Assembly (NCBI GenBank): GCA_008363265.1
Contig: RHKR01000164.1
Span: 1-9,556, forward strand
Direction of reading: 5' to 3'
DNA length: 9,556 nucleotides
Origin: Chlorobiota bacterium
GTDB lineage: Bacteria; Bacteroidota; Ignavibacteria; Ignavibacteriales; Ignavibacteriaceae
Each line of letters begins with the position of its first letter. The first letter of the stretch is position 1. Below the pieces are notes generated by a model. That model did not search any database. It saw only the letters and a program-made list of their open reading frames with translations, and was not told the DNA's origin. Below are positions 6,663 to 9,556 of this stretch, one piece after another. The translations under genes were made by a program, and so were the position numbers.

Positions 6663-6708
6663 CCCCTCTCCTTGTAGGAGAGGGGCAGGGGGTGAGGTAA
6701 GGGGTGAG
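6663..6708. repeat. REP-like palindrome with GGGGTGAG direct repeat
   Basis: CCCCTCTCCT at 6663-6672 pairs perfectly with AGGAGAGGGG at 6676-6685 (10 bp, loop TGT). GGGGTGAG then follows at 6689-6696 and again at 6701-6708. A palindrome of this type followed by a G-rich GGGGTGAGG tail resembles intergenic repeats I have seen in many bacterial genomes. It lies just downstream of the minus-strand glycosidase and could also shield its 3' end, though no T-tract follows it on either strand. Confidence 0.7.
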
Positions 6709-6724
6709 TGGTTCGAAAAAATAG

Positions 6725-9556
6725 TTACTTCTTCCGCCCGGTTTTGGTTGATTTTTTCAGTTTGGCGGTTGAAGTTTTTATGGCTTCCTTCTTGGGTGCG
6801 GGAGCCTTCCTCTCTTTGGTTTTTTTCTCAGCCGGTTTTTTAGCCTGTGACTTTTTTCCGGCTGCTTTCCTGATGGCGGTCTTCTTTGCCGGTTTTACCG
6901 GAGCGGGAGCCGGACTCCATAAACTCTCGTGACGTTTTGGAATGGCTGAAATAAATGGCTCAAACCTGTAGCCTGAATGGATGGCAAGGTTGATCAGACC
7001 GTCGGTATATTTGGCCATCACAGTAACGGCCTGAGTGAACTCCTTGGAGCTGAAGAGTTTGAAGATGCCTGCCTGGTCTTTAACCTTGTCGCCACCTTTT
7101 CTTACCATTCTTTCAGCGTACCGCAGACCATTGAGGGTGAAGACCCATGTCATCAACTGAACAAACTGTTCCTTGCTGAAGTACTTGACTCCCTGGTAGT
7201 CGTTCAAACCGAGAAATGCCTGCACTTCATTTTTCTCAAGAAGAGAAATGGTGGGAAGTGGCAATGGCTCGGGTTCGACCTTTCCTTCCGGATTGAATAT
7301 ACCTTTCCGGTTGTAAATGTTCTCAGTTGATTCAAGTATCCTTAGAAGATCGAACTCATACTTTGCCTCGTGATACTTGTCGCCGAGCCTGATGATCGCC
7401 TGCCAAAGGGGTTTCTCGAGCAGGAGTGAGTCGTAAAGACTGTAAGGATCATCACCGGTTGCTTCCTCAGTCTCGAGCAGGAGTCTCTTGACCACGGTGT
7501 ACATCACAAGGATATCAGTATAGACATGGTCCTCGGCACTCTGGCGGTTCAGCAGCCAGTATTTACCGGTTTCTCCGTTCCCATCCTGGGTGATGTAAGA
7601 GGAATATCCTTTGAGGATGCTCAGTTCCTTCATCAGCCGTGTCATTGCGGCGTTTGATTTAAACTGGACATTCTTGTACTCTGCTATCCTGTTCAACACG
7701 GAAGTAAAACGCATTGTGAACGGAGTGCTGAACTCTTCCACATTCATGGCATCGGTAACCAGACCTGCGTGACGTTTGAGTTCCTGAAGTATATCCTTCG
7801 AGAAGAAATCCATTATCGCGCGGTGAACATCGATCAGATTCAACTCAAGCAATGTCAGTGACAGCGATGGGGTTCCCTGTCCGTGGAGATACTGGTTGAG
7901 TCTTGCGTAACTTCCGTCGGTATCATAAACCTCTTTAAAACCGATATAGACATGATACTCGTAGCCGTTCAGGGTTACACTGAAACCATCATTCAAGAAC
8001 TCTGCACCGGACCGGATGAATTCCATTCCCGATATCATGTCTTTGAATGTATAGAAAAATCCATCATGCGGTCTGATCTGAAGTGCGGTTGAAAGCGATT
8101 TGAACTCAAGTTCGTTAGGTGCCACCTTCTGGTCTTCGACATTAGAAGTCTCCCAATTGTCTTCAGGTGCCTTGTTATCGACATATTGGGGTTTTATCCT
8201 TTTGCCCGATGAGTTCTTGATCATTCCTGAAACGCGGAAGAAAGAATTGTTGTAGAAGACGAGGGTTTTCTCGTCGCCCACCCTGTTGGTAAAGGAGATA
8301 ACATTCTCGTTCACATGGCGGTAGCCGTCGTGGAAATCGAACAGTTCGAAGTTTTGCACCTGCGAGAAAAGGTATCTTTTCCTGAGGAGCGGGAATATCT
8401 CTTTAGCGTGTCTTTCAACCAGATGGGAGTCGACATGTTCGTCGTAGTAGGCACGACGGTACTCCATTCCGTACTTTTCGGTGAACCCTTCTATCTGTCC
8501 GTGCGCGAACATCGGGAGGCCCGGAAGTGTCGCCATCATAACGCAGATGCCGAAATATTTGTCTCCCTTGCCGAACTGGTTTATCGCTGTTTCTTCATCA
8601 GGGTTGCTCATGAAATTAACGTACCGTTTCAGTATCTCGGGATCAAACTCGATAGTGTTCTTGATCAGTTTTCTGTATTTGTCGTTCTCCTCTTTCATGA
8701 ACATGTGCATGAAGGCGGAGTTGTAAACACGGTGCATACCGAGAGATCTTACGAAGTAACCCTCCATCAGCCAAAAAGCCTCCGCGAGCAGGAGTGTGTT
8801 CGGCATATCCTCGTTGAAGCGGTCGACCACATCGCGCCAGAACTCTTTCGGCATCATCTTGTGGAATGTCTGCTTCGAGATAGCATAGTCGGAACGTGAG
8901 GGGATGGCCCCACCCTGACCCGGAGCGGGGAACCATAATCTCTGATAATGCTTCTTGCTCAGGATCATTGCCGCATCAAACCGGATGATCGAGAATTTGG
9001 AGGCAACTTTTTTAATAGTGTTGATCAATTCTTCACGAACCACCGGGTCGAGGAGGTTCAACTGCGCGGTGTCGTTCCACGGCATGTTGGTGCCGTCGTT
9101 ACCGTGATAGATGTAGCGGATCTTGCCGCTTCTCCGGTCGATGTGCTGAAATACAACAGCCGCGTCCTCGCGGGTGTAGTATCTGTCTTCGATCCTGAGT
9201 TCGATATCGGGATGATCGGAGAGATTGGGACCTGTAAAAGTGTAGTTCGGATATGGAGGCTCGGAGGCCTGAATAAAATATTCTGGGTGTTCGATTATCC
9301 AGCGTGAGTAGATGCCCGTGTGGTTTGGCACCATGTCGCTCGCGAGCTTTATCCCGCGGAGGGCGCAGCGGTCGCGTAGGTTCTCGTATGCTTTTTCGCC
9401 ACCGAGTTCCCACGCTATATCATAATCGAAAAGTGAGTACGCAGAAGAAGCAGCTTCCGGGTTTCCGCAGAACTGTTTGATCTTCGCGGAGGCGGTTGAG
9501 CGTTCCCAAACACCTATGAGCCAAAGGGCATTGAAATTCCATCTCTGCAGGTTATC
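6725..9556 (-). CDS. GH13 (alpha-amylase superfamily) glycosidase-like protein, 5' end beyond window
   Basis: The frame runs from the window edge to TAA at 6725-6727 with no break: 943 residues, N-terminus missing (first visible residues DNLQRWNFNALWLIGVWERS). The internal ATG at 9334 is not the start, because family sequence continues upstream of it. Visible GH13 landmarks in partial numbering: region I DMVPNHTG at 74-81; region II RFDAAM with nucleophile Asp194 (codon 8975-8977); region III LLLAEAFW with acid/base Glu259; region IV NFMSNPDEE with Asp320, where Pro replaces the usual His. The barrel seems to end near residue 395 (AHGQIEGFTEKYGMEYRRAY around 351-370), followed by a beta sandwich-like part (about 405-545) and a long helical C-terminal region (about 545-875). 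The last 64 residues are a Lys/Ala/Pro-rich tail. GH13 enzymes cleave or transfer alpha-glucosidic bonds; hydrolase versus transferase and substrate cannot be decided here. No signal peptide can be judged. It is convergent with the hypothetical gene pair. Confidence 0.9.
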   Translation of the reverse strand, partial: DNLQRWNFNALWLIGVWERSTASAKIKQFCGNPEAASSAYSLFDYDIAWELGGEKAYENLRDRCALRGIKLASDMVPNHTGIYSRWIIEHPEYFIQASEPPYPNYTFTGPNLSDHPDIELRIEDRYYTREDAAVVFQHIDRRSGKIRYIYHGNDGTNMPWNDTAQLNLLDPVVREELINTIKKVASKFSIIRFDAAMILSKKHYQRLWFPAPGQGGAIPSRSDYAISKQTFHKMMPKEFWRDVVDRFNEDMPNTLLLAEAFWLMEGYFVRSLGMHRVYNSAFMHMFMKEENDKYRKLIKNTIEFDPEILKRYVNFMSNPDEETAINQFGKGDKYFGICVMMATLPGLPMFAHGQIEGFTEKYGMEYRRAYYDEHVDSHLVERHAKEIFPLLRKRYLFSQVQNFELFDFHDGYRHVNENVISFTNRVGDEKTLVFYNNSFFRVSGMIKNSSGKRIKPQYVDNKAPEDNWETSNVEDQKVAPNELEFKSLSTALQIRPHDGFFYTFKDMISGMEFIRSGAEFLNDGFSVTLNGYEYHVYIGFKEVYDTDGSYARLNQYLHGQGTPSLSLTLLELNLIDVHRAIMDFFSKDILQELKRHAGLVTDAMNVEEFSTPFTMRFTSVLNRIAEYKNVQFKSNAAMTRLMKELSILKGYSSYITQDGNGETGKYWLLNRQSAEDHVYTDILVMYTVVKRLLLETEEATGDDPYSLYDSLLLEKPLWQAIIRLGDKYHEAKYEFDLLRILESTENIYNRKGIFNPEGKVEPEPLPLPTISLLEKNEVQAFLGLNDYQGVKYFSKEQFVQLMTWVFTLNGLRYAERMVRKGGDKVKDQAGIFKLFSSKEFTQAVTVMAKYTDGLINLAIHSGYRFEPFISAIPKRHESLWSPAPAPVKPAKKTAIRKAAGKKSQAKKPAEKKTKERKAPAPKKEAIKTSTAKLKKSTKTGRKK

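Noticed and set aside
6544..6843. 99-codon plus-strand frame between the convergent genes (product contains FPSPCRRGAGGEVRG)
   Set aside because: It runs through the palindromic repeats and into the end of the minus-strand glycosidase. Such repeat-derived frames are common spurious calls, and there is no ribosome-binding site.
8315..8899. 194-codon plus-strand open frame inside the glycosidase
   Set aside because: It is antisense to the GH13 catalytic core, whose motifs are intact. The plus-strand translation has no recognisable domain.

Overview
The window most likely comes from a member of the Ignavibacteria/Chlorobi side of the FCB group (Bacteroidetes relatives). The main evidence is the secreted protease at 1348-4734, which ends in a type IX secretion (T9SS) sorting domain with the NPFNPST signature typical of these bacteria. 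A possible Bacteroidetes-type TAnnTTTG promoter element upstream of the same gene fits this, as does the weak or absent Shine-Dalgarno sequence at several genes. No rRNA, tRNA, CRISPR array, transposase or phage gene was seen.

Layout. (1) 1-1317: a monocistronic Old Yellow Enzyme-type flavin reductase. Its promoter is overlaid by two small palindromes and it is closed by a strong intrinsic terminator. (2) 1318-4734: a large multidomain S8 (subtilisin-like) protease with signal peptide, prodomain, catalytic domain, several beta-rich modules and a T9SS tail. (3) 4735-6724: a stretch that looks accessory. It opens with an 18-bp inverted repeat around the promoter of an orphan HicB-family protein. 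Next come a structured RNA or terminator element and a tightly spaced, visibly AT-richer gene pair (a small lipoprotein and a soluble protein of unknown function). It closes with a nested terminator and a cluster of REP-like palindromes. (4) 6725-9556, minus strand: a GH13 (alpha-amylase superfamily) glycosidase-like protein whose N-terminus lies beyond the window edge. It ends in a lysine/alanine/proline-rich tail.

The genes do not form one pathway. The reductase, protease and glycosidase are separate transcription units. The only likely operon is the lipoprotein plus its downstream neighbour (5430-6482), separated by 6 bases. The least explained part is 4744-6720: an orphan antitoxin-like regulator without its HicA partner, a palindrome-rich control region, a candidate structured RNA and two unrecognised genes, bordered by repeats. 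I can describe its structure from the sequence, but any joint function for it is inference.
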